From assembly GCA_038380435.1 (NCBI GenBank), contig JAWZYU010000034.1:6802704-6866703 (forward strand): a stretch of DNA of 64,000 bases. The letters run 5' to 3'. A program made the translations under genes and the position numbers. Below, piece by piece: positions 1-12,400 of this stretch (position 1 is its first letter; the number at the start of each line of letters is the position of its first letter). The notes beneath the pieces are model-generated. The model was not told the origin of the DNA. It ran no database searches and worked only from the letters and a program-made list of their open reading frames with translations. This stretch comes from Ryuthela nishihirai. Lineage: Eukaryota; Arthropoda; Arachnida; Araneae; Heptathelidae.

Positions 1-345
1 GCATTTGTTTTGTGTGCATATTGATGCTGTTTAATCTCTCTGACCACATGAATTTTTATATTGACTGGTATGCCTTCACATTACTTCAGAATTTTTCTTC
101 TGTTATTAAATGCAAAACATTGATATTTGAAATGTTATTATGGTATCGAAAGGCAAAACATTTTTACTCCTCTATAAAGAAAGCAGTTTAACATGCATTG
201 GTATGAAAAGTATATATGAATGTAAATTTTGTGTCATTGTTTTGGTAAATGTATAAATTATTTATAGTTTGATGTAAATGTTTTAAAATGCATTATATTG
301 ATAAGCAAAAACTTTTCCTTTTGAATTAGTTTTTTCCTGTACAAC
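1..345. other. AT-rich intron, nothing recognised
   Basis: This stretch upstream of the Tc1-like element is AT-rich without a coding exon, RNA gene or repeat that I recognise. Spastin continues upstream of the window, so it is probably part of the intron between the first coding exon and the exon at 6374. Confidence 0.5.
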
Positions 346-1769
346 TACACTACAGGAAATAAAAAATACACTTCCAAGAAGTTATGCAAATGTGATGAAA
401 TTTAGGGAGACGGTGGTATATAGAAATGATTAGGTTTGCAGGATGATCGAAATGATTGGACAGGCGCAAGCTGACATCACAGGAGTGGAGCAGTCAAACA
501 CAGATAAAGGCAACTAAAGCTCCCTGGTTGACAAAACATTGTGGAAATTGTTTTAAACTACTGAAGATGCCTGTATGCAGACGTCAACAGCTGTTCCAAC
601 AGTTAACAGACTTTGAGTGTGGAAGAATCATTAGCTTTAGAGAAGCTGGTTTGTTGTACAGAGATCGGGCCAACCTTGTTGGCTGCAATCTAGTACCATT
701 GTATACTTATGGTATCAGTGGTTCAAGAAGGATCCAGCACACAAGACCGACAAGAAGAAGACGCCGACAAGGACCAGGAAGACAATGCATGACCATGGAG
801 CGACAGGACCGCCATTTGCAATGCATGGCATTGTGCGACAGATTCACAACTACAATGCAACTGCAAAGAGACTGGCAACAGGTAACACATCAAATACCTA
901 CCAGGCAGATGGTGAACAACAGGCTTTTACAGTTTTCATTGTGAGCCTGTCATCCGGCACTGCATTTTCCCCTCACATCTGCCCACATGCAAACACGTCT
1001 TCAGCAGTGTTGCCTCAGACAGAACTGGAATGAAAAGAGTGAAGTGCCATGGTGTTTAGTGACGAATCTCGTTTTTGTCTTGGTCAGTACAATGGTAGAC
1101 AATGTGTTCACCATCATCCAGGGAAAAAGAATGCCACCCAGTGCGTGTGACATCATCACACAGCTCCAGCACCTGGTGTCTTGGTGTGGAGCGCCATTGT
1201 TCAAAACTGACCATCATAAGGGGATCTCTAACTGCCCAACGATATGTTACCAACATTTTGCAGTCAGTGGCTGTCCCATTTTTTCAGCAGCATGGAACCT
1301 TTCACCAGCAAGATAATGCCAAACCCCACACAGCCTGCATTAGTCTGCAGTATGTACACAAGCAAAACATTTAGGTACTACCATGGTCAGCATGCTTGCC
1401 AAACCTTTCACCTATTGAACACTCTGGGACATTATGGGCTGGACAGTTCCAACAATACCCAAGAAGTGCACCAACCACTGTTACTGAAATGGAACAGCAA
1501 CTTTACACTATTTGGTGTTCTATCCCTCAGGAAGACATTATAGAGCTGTATGATAGCCTTCCCCGCCATGTTCATGAATGTATTGCTGCTTGGGCAGTTC
1601 AACATCATACTAATTATACCATTTTACCTTGTAGGTAAGGTGGTAATTTTCCATATTTTTTTTGATAATGTAATCAATCACACATTTCAGTGTATGCTAA
1701 CAGCTGCCTGCATTTCAATAAAATGGCATTAATCCTTCATGGTGTGGTAATTTTTTTTTCTGTAGTGTA
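346..1769 (+). mobile_element. Dead Tc1-like DNA transposon
   Basis: A Tc1/mariner-superfamily element in sense orientation, ending in imperfect inverted repeats: TACACTACAGGAAA at the left, and the complement of a run ending TGTAGTGTA at the right, each carrying the TA expected of this superfamily. Transposase pieces lie in several frames from about 545 to 1650. The N-terminal DNA-binding part begins QQLTDFECGRIIS, the middle keeps a QDNAKPHT-like catalytic block (frame near 1300-1345), and the C-terminal part has LSPIEHSGTLW followed by EMEQQLYTIW. Stops and frameshifts separate these blocks, so it cannot encode a transposase. Family assignment rests on the order of these blocks; the exact subfamily is unknown. 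Confidence 0.8.
545..1640 (+). pseudogene. Tc1-like transposase pseudogene
   Basis: Remnant of the transposase carried by the 346-1769 element. Residual blocks in order are an HTH-like region (about 570-700), a basic Arg-rich linker (about 740-785), the DDE core with QDNAKPHT near 1310-1335, and a proline/isoleucine-rich terminal block near 1396-1640. The reading frame changes at least three times and there are internal stops. There are no splice sites that would make the frame changes introns, so decay is the simplest reading. Confidence 0.75.
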
Positions 1770-1799
1770 TTTTTACCTATATTCATATAGCTTTTTGCT

Positions 1800-2755
1800 C
1801 ATCATTTGTTGGTTTTTGGATTTGTGAAAACAATTGTTCCACCATATCTTTTGAATACGATAGAGAAACTTAATGATTTATATGCATTAAATGAAACTTT
1901 TGACCTGGGGAGTTTTGTGGGTAATAAAAGTATATCTCCCACTTGCTTTCTTCCCTCCTAAAGAAATGTGAAATGTGAAAGTTATTCTTCTGCTATATCT
2001 TCCAAATGTGAGAGCCTACAGTTATTAGTTATTTCGTACTCTTTAAGGTGATATAAAATGATGAGTATTTTTCAATTTATTTATGTTTTTTTGCCTATCT
2101 TCCTGTTGCTTTTCACTTATCCTTGATTGGATTGTAAAAACATTTGTTCCACCATATCTTTTAAACACAACAGACAAATTTAATGATTTATGTGTCAAAT
2201 GAAAACTTGTGTTGTTGGAAGTATCATACACTATAATATATTTACCCCCCCCCCTCCCCTGCTTTCTTTTGCCCTAAAAATGGGAAAATATGAAAACAAT
2301 TATTCTGCTATATCTCCAGAAAGCAAGCGCCAAAAGTAAAAAGCTCTGCATCAAATGAAAGCTTGTGATGCACGGTGAAGTGCCATTAGGATATAAAAAA
2401 TTGGCCCCCACATGCTTTATCTCCCCCCCCCCTTAATAAAAGAGAAATATGAAAATGATTGTTCAAATATGAAGGCCAAAAGTAATGGGCTATGTATCAA
2501 AGGTAAGCTTGTGACATGGGGAGTGTCACAGGTTATAAAAATTTGCATTCCTATACTCCCCCCCCCCCCTGAAAAAAAAAGGAAAATATGTGAATAGTTT
2601 CACTATATCTTTCTTTCGAGCATGAGGACTGAAAGTAACAAGCTGTTTGTCAAATGGAAGCTTATGACATGGGGGAATATTATGGGTTATCAAAATTTAC
2701 TCCCCCTACTTCCCCCTAAATGATCCAATGCAGTAAACTTTGGTTTGAAATAAAC
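1800..2755. repeat. Diverged tandem array, about 150-bp unit
   Basis: About six decayed units repeat a fixed order: a TATATCTTC-type block, a CAAATGAAAGCTTGTGA-type block, a CATGGGGAGTG-type block, a TATAAAATTT stretch, then a C-run and a GAAATATGAAAA-type stretch. The first block recurs near 1845, 1995, 2154, 2309 and 2605, and the third near 1905, 2210, 2365, 2510 and 2665, giving a period of roughly 150 bp. A related array lies at 61670-62340 and a cousin with a shorter period at 32920-33310. No coding potential is seen. Confidence 0.7.
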
Positions 2756-3461
2756 AAGATTGTGCACTGAAAACCATGTTGGGCATTTTGAACAGTTAAT
2801 ATATGTCTTAACAAAAATTAGAGTAGAGGTATGCAGTGCAGTAATTAAAATTAAATATATTTAATTCTCTATGACACTGTTAAATGTTTTTAAACACATG
2901 GACTATGCTATCAAGTATCAACAATTATTAAGGAGAGATTTACATACCATGCTGTAGAGGATGGGTAGTAACAGAAAACTTTCGGGATGCTATCAGGGAC
3001 AAATTTAATTATCGATGACGCTCTTGCCGGCAAGTGATATCTCAGTGGAGATTAAAAGAAGGATGACGGCTGCCAATGGTCTACCCACCTTGGCGAAGGA
3101 AATAATTATTTATACCTCTGATAGCATAGAGTGCTTAAAAAAAAAAATTTAGATCCACGACGTGCATTTCGCGCCCTTCCTTTCAGCACTTCATCAGGTG
3201 GGAAGTGAGGAGCTTAAGTTAATGCAGGAGAGGCAGTCGGTTGTTGAGCATGGGGAGGGGTGGGGTACTATAAATTGACATGTCAGTGGCTCAGTTCCGA
3301 GGATGAATTATAATATACATATACATGAGCGAATTATAACATACACCTCGGAAATTCTACACCCCCTAAACACACTCCTCTCTCATCACCAATTCCCATC
3401 TGCCACCTACACTAATGCACACCCACCAAACCCTTTAGAACACTACCATAATGCCTCTTAA

Positions 3462-3672
3462 ATCGTATCTCCGCAAAATTCCCCGCCCTGCCCATGGTCA
3501 GTAAGGGACACCGATGGGCTTGGAAAGGCTGCCGTCCGTCGAATGGGATGTTAAGCCATGGCCCCATGTGTGGGAGAGCCATACCCTGTGCACATTAAAG
3601 AACACTCTGGATGGGCTTGACGGGAGGCTACAATCTGTCTCCCAACAGGTGTTCCAGTGGGTCCCCTCCCCC
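3462..3672 (+). mobile_element. SINE-A, lacking its tRNA head
   Basis: Begins at the TCTCCGCAAAATTCCCC block and stops after GGGTCCCCTCCCCCAAG, so both the tRNA-like head and the (AACCC)n tail are missing. It abuts the fuller copy at 3673, which suggests a partial tandem duplication or an insertion of one copy into another. Confidence 0.85.
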
Positions 3673-4160
3673 AAGGGGCGTGGGTGGCTCAGTCGGTAGC
3701 ACGCCAGGCTCGTAATCTGTAGTTCCCAGGTTCGAGTCCCAGCTGGGTAAGCGTTGAGATTTATCTCCGCAAAAATTCCCCGCCCTGCCCATGGTCAGTA
3801 GGGGACACCGATGGGCTTGGAAAGGCCGCCGTCCGTCAGATGGGACGTTAAGCCGTGGCCCTGTGTGTGGGAGAGCCATACCCTGTGCACGTTAAAGAAC
3901 ACGCTGGATGGCCTTGACGGGAGGCTACCATCTGTCTCCCAACAGCTGTTCCAGTGGATCCCCTCCCCCAACCTTCTCTGAGCCTTCAGGGTCCATGTGA
4001 CCTGGCCATTTAGCCCATGGTGTGTAAAAAAGTGCCGTTCAGAGGTAAAACAACCCAACCCTTCCCCAACCTTCTCTGAGCCTTCTGGTCCATGTGACCT
4101 GGCCATTTAGCCCATGGTGTGCAAAAAAGTGCCACTCAGAGGTAAAACAACCCAACCTCT
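3673..4160 (+). mobile_element. SINE-A with duplicated tail
   Basis: A near full-length copy: tRNA-like head with A-box-like TGGCTCAGTCGGTAGCACG and B-box-like GGTTCGAGTCCC, then the body, then the tail. The last roughly 95 bp, from the CCCAACCTTCTCTGAGCC block to AAAACAACCCAACC, occurs twice in a row (about 3967-4055 and 4063-4155), with small differences between the copies. Confidence 0.88.
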
Positions 4161-4956
4161 TAAACTGATGATTAATGCAACCCCCACCCAATAGCAATAC
4201 CAATAAGAAAACCTTTATTCAGACCCTCAATAACATAATTATCTTAACCTCAAAATTCAGTTTATAAAAATTATTAATTCACTAAAAATACTCCACTCAT
4301 TATAATTATAAATTACTAGCCACAAATAGTGAAGCTTCCCTCGACACTCACTGATCTTGGCGATCTCCCATAATCCCACGATCTCCCATAATCCCACACC
4401 CTCTTCCAACCTCCATCACATACAGATTGCATAACGCCCACCCGCATGTTCTCTGACCCTCTGATCCTCGGAGCTGAGCCACTGACATGTCAATTTATGG
4501 CACCCCACCCCTCCTCCACACTCAACAACCAACTGCCTCTCCTGCATTAACTTCAGCTCCTCACTTACCACCTGATGAAGCGCCAAAAGGAAGGACGCAA
4601 AACGTTCGTCGTGGATCTAAAACTTTTTTAAGCACTCTATGCTATCAAAGGTATAAATAATTATTTCCTTCACCAAGGTGGGTAGACCATTGGCAGCTGT
4701 CATCCTTCTTATAATCTCCACTGAGACGTCACTTGCCGGCAAGAATGTCGATTATTAAATTTGTCACTGAAAGCATCCCGGAAGTTTCCTGTTACTACCC
4801 ATCCTCTACAGCATGGTACATAAATCTCTCCTTAATAATATCCTCCCACTGACATGTTAATTTATAGATGTTGATACTTGATAGCATAGTCCATGTGTTA
4901 AAGTGCTTAAAAACATTTGGCAGTGTCATAGAGAATTAAATATATTTAATTTTAAT

Positions 4957-6373
4957 ATGTCTTGAAATATGTAGCAATAAATTCATCTGATTAATGCTTT
5001 GCATATTTTCTCCTGCACATACCTACAATCATCAGTAGCTTCTCAGTAGTTAAAAATAGGATCACTATTGTATTCAGTTTTTCTAATTGAAATTACTTTC
5101 CAAAGCACATCCTGAAAATGTCACACAGGTTGTAAAACACCCTGTATAACTCTCAAATAACCAGACTGCCACCCAACCAGACTTAATTTTAAACTTTAGG
5201 TTTTAAAATGCTTTCATTAAAAAACATTTTAAACAAACACATTTTTTAAACAACTTTCATTAAAAAATGGTCAATCCATTCTGCATAAGAATAATAATCA
5301 AAATTGTTTTTTTTTTCACAAGAATTATGTATATGTGAAAAAAATGTAGAAATCAAAAATTTTAAGGTAAAAGTGTCAGATTTTGGAAAGATAAAATTGT
5401 TCTTTAAAATTTTAAAGATGAGTAAAAATATAACTAAATGTGTGTTAAGGGCCCCCAACAGCAATATTTGATTTTTTTAACAACTTATTGTTTAAAAAAA
5501 ACAAACATTTTTACCACAATAACATTTGGACTTCTGATTCTTTTCTGAACTTAAACTTTCATTTCCAGTAATTCATGGCTAGCTTTAATTCTTCAAACAT
5601 TTGGTTTGGGAAATATTTACTGCAATTGGACACTGGTAATTTCCTCATATACAACAGCTGTTTTGAAGTGATTGATGACTCCTTCATTAAACTTCTTTAT
5701 ACCATCTAATAGTGAAATGTTGCCTAAGCACCTGGATTCAAAAGAAACAAAAAAAAAGTCAACCTTCTCTAACTCCATTTATAATGCAAAACTAATCTGC
5801 ATATTTTATAAACTTTCAGAGTGGCATGTGATCATCAATTAAAGAAATCCAGTGTTCCTTTTAGGTGACTTATATTTTAATTATTTTTTGTGTGTCATTT
5901 CATAAAGCTGTTGCCATATATGGCTTTTAGTTATATTTAATTGGTCTTGTTATTTTCTTTATAATAACCATGTATTTTCTTATATCAGTATGATTTTGTC
6001 ATTTTAAAAAGTAACTGCCCATGTATACTTTCATAAAAAAAATTTTGTATACAAATGTTGCATGGAATTAAATTTAATATTCTACAGAAATTGTAAGGCA
6101 TTTGTATTATAGATGTTGCAGATTGGATAATAAAAACAATATAATTTCAGGGTAACTGTTTCAAAACTTGTTAAAATATCAGTTAAGTGGATTAATCTTG
6201 TGCTTTATATTCTTAATCTCATCTTCTGGTTTATATATATGTATAGTTGCTTACAGATTTAAATCTCTATGTATTAAGACTTGTTAATGGATATTTTGGT
6301 TGTTATAAAATAAATTTGAAACATATGAACCAAGTAAGTAGAAAAAAAGATATAAATATTATATTATGCTTAG
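4957..6373. other. AT-rich intron, nothing recognised
   Basis: Long AT-rich stretch with runs of A and T and no repeat family, exon or RNA gene that I recognise. The polypyrimidine-poor lead-in TATTATGCTTAG directly before 6374 serves as the acceptor of the next spastin exon. Confidence 0.5.
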
Positions 6374-6457
6374 GTCAAATATGGGAGAGAGCCCAACGCT
6401 TACAAGAAAAGATGAAGACAAACTTGATAATGGCTAAAGATCGTTTAAACTATTTAG
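6374..6457 (+). CDS. SPAST: Spastin exon: end of MIT domain
   Basis: 84 bp, entering and leaving in phase 1, bordered by TTAG and GTAAGTT. It encodes 28 codons' worth, including [20 protein letters not shown]. This matches the last helix of the spastin MIT domain, which in human reads CERARRLQAKM followed by TNLVMAKDRL. MIT domains are three-helix bundles that bind the C-terminal MIM tails of ESCRT-III proteins such as CHMP1B and IST1. The earlier helices and any N-terminal hydrophobic hairpin must be encoded upstream of the window. The closing codon is split, and its missing bases are supplied by the exon at 11043 to give Glu, as in human. Confidence 0.93.
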
Positions 6458-9400
6458 GTAAGTTAATTAAACATATTAATAATGTCATCATAAATGATAA
6501 TGCAAAACAGGCAGTAAGCTAAAGAAAGAGTTAAGGAAGGGGGTGTCTCAGTCAGTAATATGCCAGGCTCGTAATCAGCATTTCCCAGGTTCAAATCCCA
6601 GCTGGACCAGTGTTGAGATTTATCTCTGCAAAATTGCCCCCTGTGAGTAAAGGAAACCGATGGACTTGGAAAAGCTGCATCTGTTGGATCGAATGTTAAG
6701 CTATGGCCCCACGTGCAAGAGAACCATACTCTGTGCACATTAAAGAACACACTGGATGGCCTTGAAGGGAGGCTACCATCTGTCTCCCAACAGCTGTCCA
6801 GTGGGTCCCCTCCCCCAATCTTCTCTGAGCCTTCAGGGTCCTTGTAACCTGGCCATTTAGCCCATTGTGTGTAAAATAGTGTTGCATAATAAATGCTGCT
6901 CAGAGGTAAAACACCAAACTAAATAGAGAGTTTGTTCAAATGTTGATACAATCCAAGCTCTCTATGTTTAAAATAATGTATTTAGTTCATGAAATATGTT
7001 TCTACCCCCCCCCCCCCCAAAAAAAAAAAAATACTCAAGCATCCATCGGCTACAGAGGTCCAACCAGAGTACAATTTAGTTCTCCAAACATGTCTGTCCT
7101 GAACTAGTTTTGGTCATAGTAGGGTAATTCTAATGATCTCATATTTGACATTGTCTGCCCACCATATCCTAGGTCTCCCCTTTTTCTGAGGCCTTTAGGC
7201 ACACTTCATAACTCTATTTCCTTGAATATGCCATCGTGTGTCAGATGGGATGCAAAGTTGTGGTCCCATTTGCAGGAGAGCCATAGGCTGTGCATGATAA
7301 AGAAACATTAGATGGCCCTGATGGGATACTGCTGTTTCCTAATAGCTCTCCAATGGGTCCCCTTTCTCAACCTTCTCTGAGTCCTTGTGACCTGGCCATT
7401 TAGCCCATTGTGTGCAAAAAGTGTCACTCAGAGGTAAAACAGTCCAACCCAACAAGTGTAATTGAATATGCTATCACAAGCTGATGAATCTCGCCTTCTA
7501 TCCATGCTGTTGGGCATTTCACAACTATTGGGCTTTACACTGTGTGTTACTTGGAGTACCTTTTTTTGAAACCATTGGTGCCAACAACAGCCAATCATCC
7601 TTCCATTGCAGGAGTGCAATGGGTAGATTATCTGGCTTTACACAGCCCTGCAATCTGATCACCTCAAATGCATTCAGATACCAATGTGGTTGACAATGGG
7701 GTCATCATGTCATCTACATTTCATCCTCAGTATTTGCTATCAGCATTCTTTTGTATCTTGTTGCAGTCAACCACAGTACCTGCAGCATTTGGCTTTGCTG
7801 CTTAGCATTCTCCTGTGATCTTCCACAGATACCATGTGTTTGTCATGGAAACATAATCATTTGCATATATCACTGCCCTACACTCGCATGCAAATCAGAT
7901 CAATCCTGCTAAGCATAGCAATTTCAAAGCCAGGCTGTGTACTTACAAAAATGCATATATTTTTGGATATTTTCTATTGTATATTATAAGAAAATATAAT
8001 TACCCACAAATATATGTGCTACAAAATTTTTTTTATGTTTATTCCGTAAAATTTTAATTATTAAGTTACTTTTCTTTTCGTAATGAAAAATTTTTCTTTT
8101 CAGTGGGCACATTTAATGTAGTCTGAAAAAAAGTTAAATGAAGTATTCAAAATACGTAAGTAATGAGGATGCCTTGGAAGAAAATAGGGCATTGACATTG
8201 TGTCCCACTGTATCATAGGTCTCTCTCTCTCTCTGTTTCTGAAGCTTTTAGGCACACTGTTCATAACCTATTTACTAATCTATAATTATCCATACGGCAA
8301 AACAGCCAAACCAACGGAGTCTCTCTCTGCATAATATACTGCTCAAAGAAGGTTGTTGACTCCTTTGCCTAACCTCATCATTACTTACAAATTTGAACCA
8401 CCTAATACCCAAGATACTGCATAAGCATCTAAAATCAAAATCATCAAGTTTCCTGTATCTTGCTTACAAAGTATCCAAGTTTCACTACCATAACTAAGCC
8501 AGAAAGAACAAAACTATTATAGTCTAATTTTAGTCTGTAGGTGTATATGTCTATTTCTCCACACTCTCCATAGATTCTTAAAAGTCCCGGCAACAATCCC
8601 TATTCATCTGTTAATCTCATGCTGCACATCAGCAGTATCTGTTGCATAGCTCCCAAGATAATTAAACTGTGATCCCTGCTCAAGAGTGCAGCCATTCAAA
8701 GCAACTGAAGCACCATCTGCCTGACCAATTTTCATCATTTGAGTTTCTCTCTGTTTATAATCAATATAATACTCTACTACCAGTGTCATCAACAGCTTGA
8801 ATGAAAGAGTTCATCTCATCAACATCATTTGCCAAAAGGACTAAATCATCAGCATAATCTAAATCAGAAATTTCGCATAACATAATCAATAACCAAACTA
8901 AAGAGAAAGGGAGACAAAATGCACCCTTGTTAAACATAGAAGCCATGCTAGATCAATTGCTACAAGTCTTACCAACTCTCACACATGACTCGTATTATTA
9001 TAGAGCTTTCATTATGTTAACTAACTTGTCTTGTATGCCATAAGATCTCACAATCAACACAAATTATGATGATCAACAGAGTCAAAAGCCTTTTTGAAAT
9101 CTACAAAGCTAGTAACCACAGGTTTTTGAAACTCTAAACATTTCTCAAAAATCTGTAAGTAAAAATATTTGATCTACACATCCCCTACCACTTCTAAATC
9201 AGCATTGCTCATCATGCAATTGCCCAGTTATCAGATTCTTAATTCTATTAAACACAATCATGCAAAGAACTTTACCTGGAACAGAAAGTAGGTTGATACC
9301 CCTATAGTTATCACTAAAACTGAGATTACCTTTTTTAAAAATAGGGATGATAATAATAGTTCTGGTAAAGTCCTTAACAGCCATGCTTTTATTATAAAAG

Positions 9401-12400
9401 ATATTGAAAATTTCAATCATCCATGTGGTAACCTAAACATTCCCAGCTCTAAGCATTTCCATAGTAATTTCATCTACCTCTGGGGATTTATGTAATTTAA
9501 ATTAAGAATAGCCAAAATAACTTCGGACTGTGATATAGGACCAATATTAAAGCCAGTAATGCATCTATCATCATTAGAAACAATGGGAGTAGAACTAAAC
9601 ACATTGTTTAAAACATCACTGAAATGCTTAGTCCACCTAGCCAAGACAGAATCCTCACCTTCTATAGCCTTACCTTGTTTATCTTTCAATACAACTTGTT
9701 TATTTTCTACTATACAAACATAACTATCTGGTACAGCTCTCTGCTGTTGTGCTGTCTAACTGTGTCTTTGGCTTGATGGCTTTGCCAGCTAAGCCACCAA
9801 GCCAAAGATTCTTTTCAGCAGCTAACTGATCCTTTAAAATAAAAAAAAGTAAATAAATACTCCCTCAAGCAGCTGCTTGCCACAGACGTCTGACAGGAGC
9901 CTGTCAGTTTATATGCCATAGTAGAAGGTCTGAGAGGATGGCAAGACCTCAGCAATAAAACGACACACACATCGATGCCTTACCTGGGACTCGAACCCAG
10001 GTCCCTTAGATCAATAGCCAAGCGTGTTAACCACTCGGCCATGGGAAGGCAACTGATCCTTTACATGTTTATTAAGCTCTCTGTAATGCTTTCTATTAGG
10101 ACTAGTAGGGTATTGATTAAGGACATTCCCGTTTCTGAAATAAGCTCAAGTGCCTTATCACTCAAATAATTCTGCCTCCTCTGCCCCTTTTTTCCTAAAA
10201 GAGTACTGTTAGTTTCAAGAAAAGCCTGTTTAAAATGGTTCCATTCTTCCTCAACTTCAGTAGTAAGCAAACCATGACTGTCATAATGACTAAGTAGCCT
10301 ATCATGGTAAGCTTTAGCTATAATTGGGTCTTTCAGAGCTTCAGAATTAAAGGTAATTTTTTTTACCTTAGCACAACAGTTCTTTCGCCTCTTAAGTTTA
10401 AGTTGCAAGACACTTTTAATAAGGTAATGGTCAGATCCAATTTCAGCTCCCCTATATGACCTGGTATGATTTCTAACAGAATTAGTCTATTTGTTTTTAA
10501 TTAATATATAATCAATCATAGTCTTATACAACCCATCTGGTGAAACCCATGTGTGCTTATGTATGTCGTGGTATTTGTATTAAGTGTTAGTTATTTTCAA
10601 ACCATTAAGTTTACTTACCTGTTGGAGACATTGCCCATTGCAGCTACCAATACCAAAAGGGCCTATCACCCCTCCCAAAGGTCAGAGTCAGTATGAAATT
10701 TGACATTGAAGTCACCTAGAACTAGGGTAATATCTCCTTGATAGAATTCAAAATATCCTGAAGTTGTTCGTAAAACCTATCCTCATCACATCGTCAGTGG
10801 GGGCATAACAGCAAATAACATTCAAGTCTTTAATGCTTGTCTGAAATTTTGCTGTAAGGAATGTTTCATATAATTAGCTACAATAAAATGTTTTCTATGT
10901 GCATTAAACATAAATGCTCTTGTACAAGCAGCTGCTTGAGGGGGTATTTATTATTATTATTTTTTTTTTACATTACAACAAGAAAAGCTATTATCTTTTT
11001 CCTGAAACCTGTTGCTGATTTAAAAAAATTTTTTTTTTCTAGAATGTGTAATGAAGATGAAAAATATTAATGAAAACATTAACTTGGGAAGGAATAGTGG
11101 AAATGATGAACCTGGAGCTTCAAAAGATAATGCAGTTATAACTAATGTTGACACATTAGAAGGTGGTACATCACGTCGCCGCACCTGGCAAAGACCAGCA
11201 CCTCTTAAGTTGAATAGCTGTATTCAAGTTGAGCCAGGATGGAGTAAAGATCCAAGCCCTACCTCACCAAATGTTACAGAAGGTACAGTTTAAAACTTAT
11301 GTACTCTGCAATATGTTAAAAAAAACTTATTATTCACTATTTTTATTTTCAGTATATTTCCAAAAAATTTAGTTTATTCATTTCTTATCCAGAAAGAGAT
11401 AGGACCAGGTATTCATAAAACAAGAAATATATTCAGACAACTCCTAAACATACAAACAGGATCTAATTTTATTCTTTATAATTAAGGGAGTTGAACATTT
11501 TTCCTCAAACTTTTTTTTTTATGTTGTCCAGTTTAATTATTTCTAATCACCAGTTTTTAACTCCATTATTTTCATGTGTTCCTTAAAAATAAATTGAGCT
11601 CTCCCACTCACACCCAAATAAAGGGGGGGGGGTCTCAGTCGGTAGCATGCCAGGCTCATAATCTACAGTTCCCAGGTTCGAGTCCCAGCTGGATCAGCGT
11701 TGAGATTTATCTCTGCAAAATTCCTCACCCTGCCCATGGTCAGTAGGGGACACTGATGGGCTTGGAAAGGCCGCTGTCCATCAGGTGGGATGTTAAGCCG
11801 TGTTCTGTGTGCGGGAGAGCCATACCCTGTGCACGTTAAAGAACACACTGGATGGCCTTGACGGGAGGCTACCATCTGTCTCCCAACAGCTATTCCAGTG
11901 GGTCCCCTCCCCAACCTTCTCTGAGCCTTCGGGGTCCATGTGACTTGGCCATTTAGGACATTGTGTGCAAAAAAGTGCCGCTCAAAGGTGAAACAACCCA
12001 ACCTAATGATATAAAATAAAACTACCTTTGTAAATGCGAATTACATTTCATTAGTAACCAACTAAAAAGAGATTTCCAATTATGTCTTAAAACAAAACCG
12101 TTCCGTTTCTTACCTACCTTGGGCTATTATATATATAATATTAATTATAATTGCATATATATATATATAATCTTCCTTTCTTGAATATAAATGTGCTTGC
12201 AATTTACAGGTCTCTTTTTATCAGGCAGTTTTGTAGTATGGTTTGCTCCACCACGTGACATTTTAAAGCACATTTCATAATCAGGGTCACTTTAAAATTT
12301 AATTGGTTATTGCCAAGATATTTAAATAAGTAAACTTTAAATAATTTAAATAAAATGATCTAGGTTGATAAATAAGGTGAATATGCAACTGCACTTTTTA

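Larger units (their letters stand above)
2844..4956. mobile_element. Penelope-like inverted-repeat fragment
   Basis: Two long arms, 2844-3304 and 4464-4956, are inverted complements across most of their length. They end symmetrically in ATTAAAATTAAATATATTTA and its complement. The sequence from 4170 to 4956 matches, in the same order, the end of the Penelope-like element at 51545-54372 that lies downstream of its GIY-YIG region. I therefore read it as the 3' or terminal-repeat part of the same retroelement family, in an inverted pair. Both arms hold a CACCTGATGAAG-type motif followed by GGAAGG and a GAAA- or AAAA-like box, which resembles the hammerhead ribozyme core reported for Penelope-like terminal repeats. 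Two SINE-A copies occupy the centre. Confidence 0.6.

Noticed and set aside
1800..2755. CRISPR array
   Set aside because: Units are about 150 bp, strongly diverged and without constant short repeats and unique spacers. The genome is eukaryotic.
1..6373. First spastin exon with the start codon
   Set aside because: No in-phase sequence resembling the first MIT helices precedes 6374, so it must lie upstream.
7005..7031. C- and A-homopolymer runs (also 2561, 22891, 40165, 61671, 61855)
   Set aside because: Simple low-complexity tracts, several at repeat ends; nothing to support a function.
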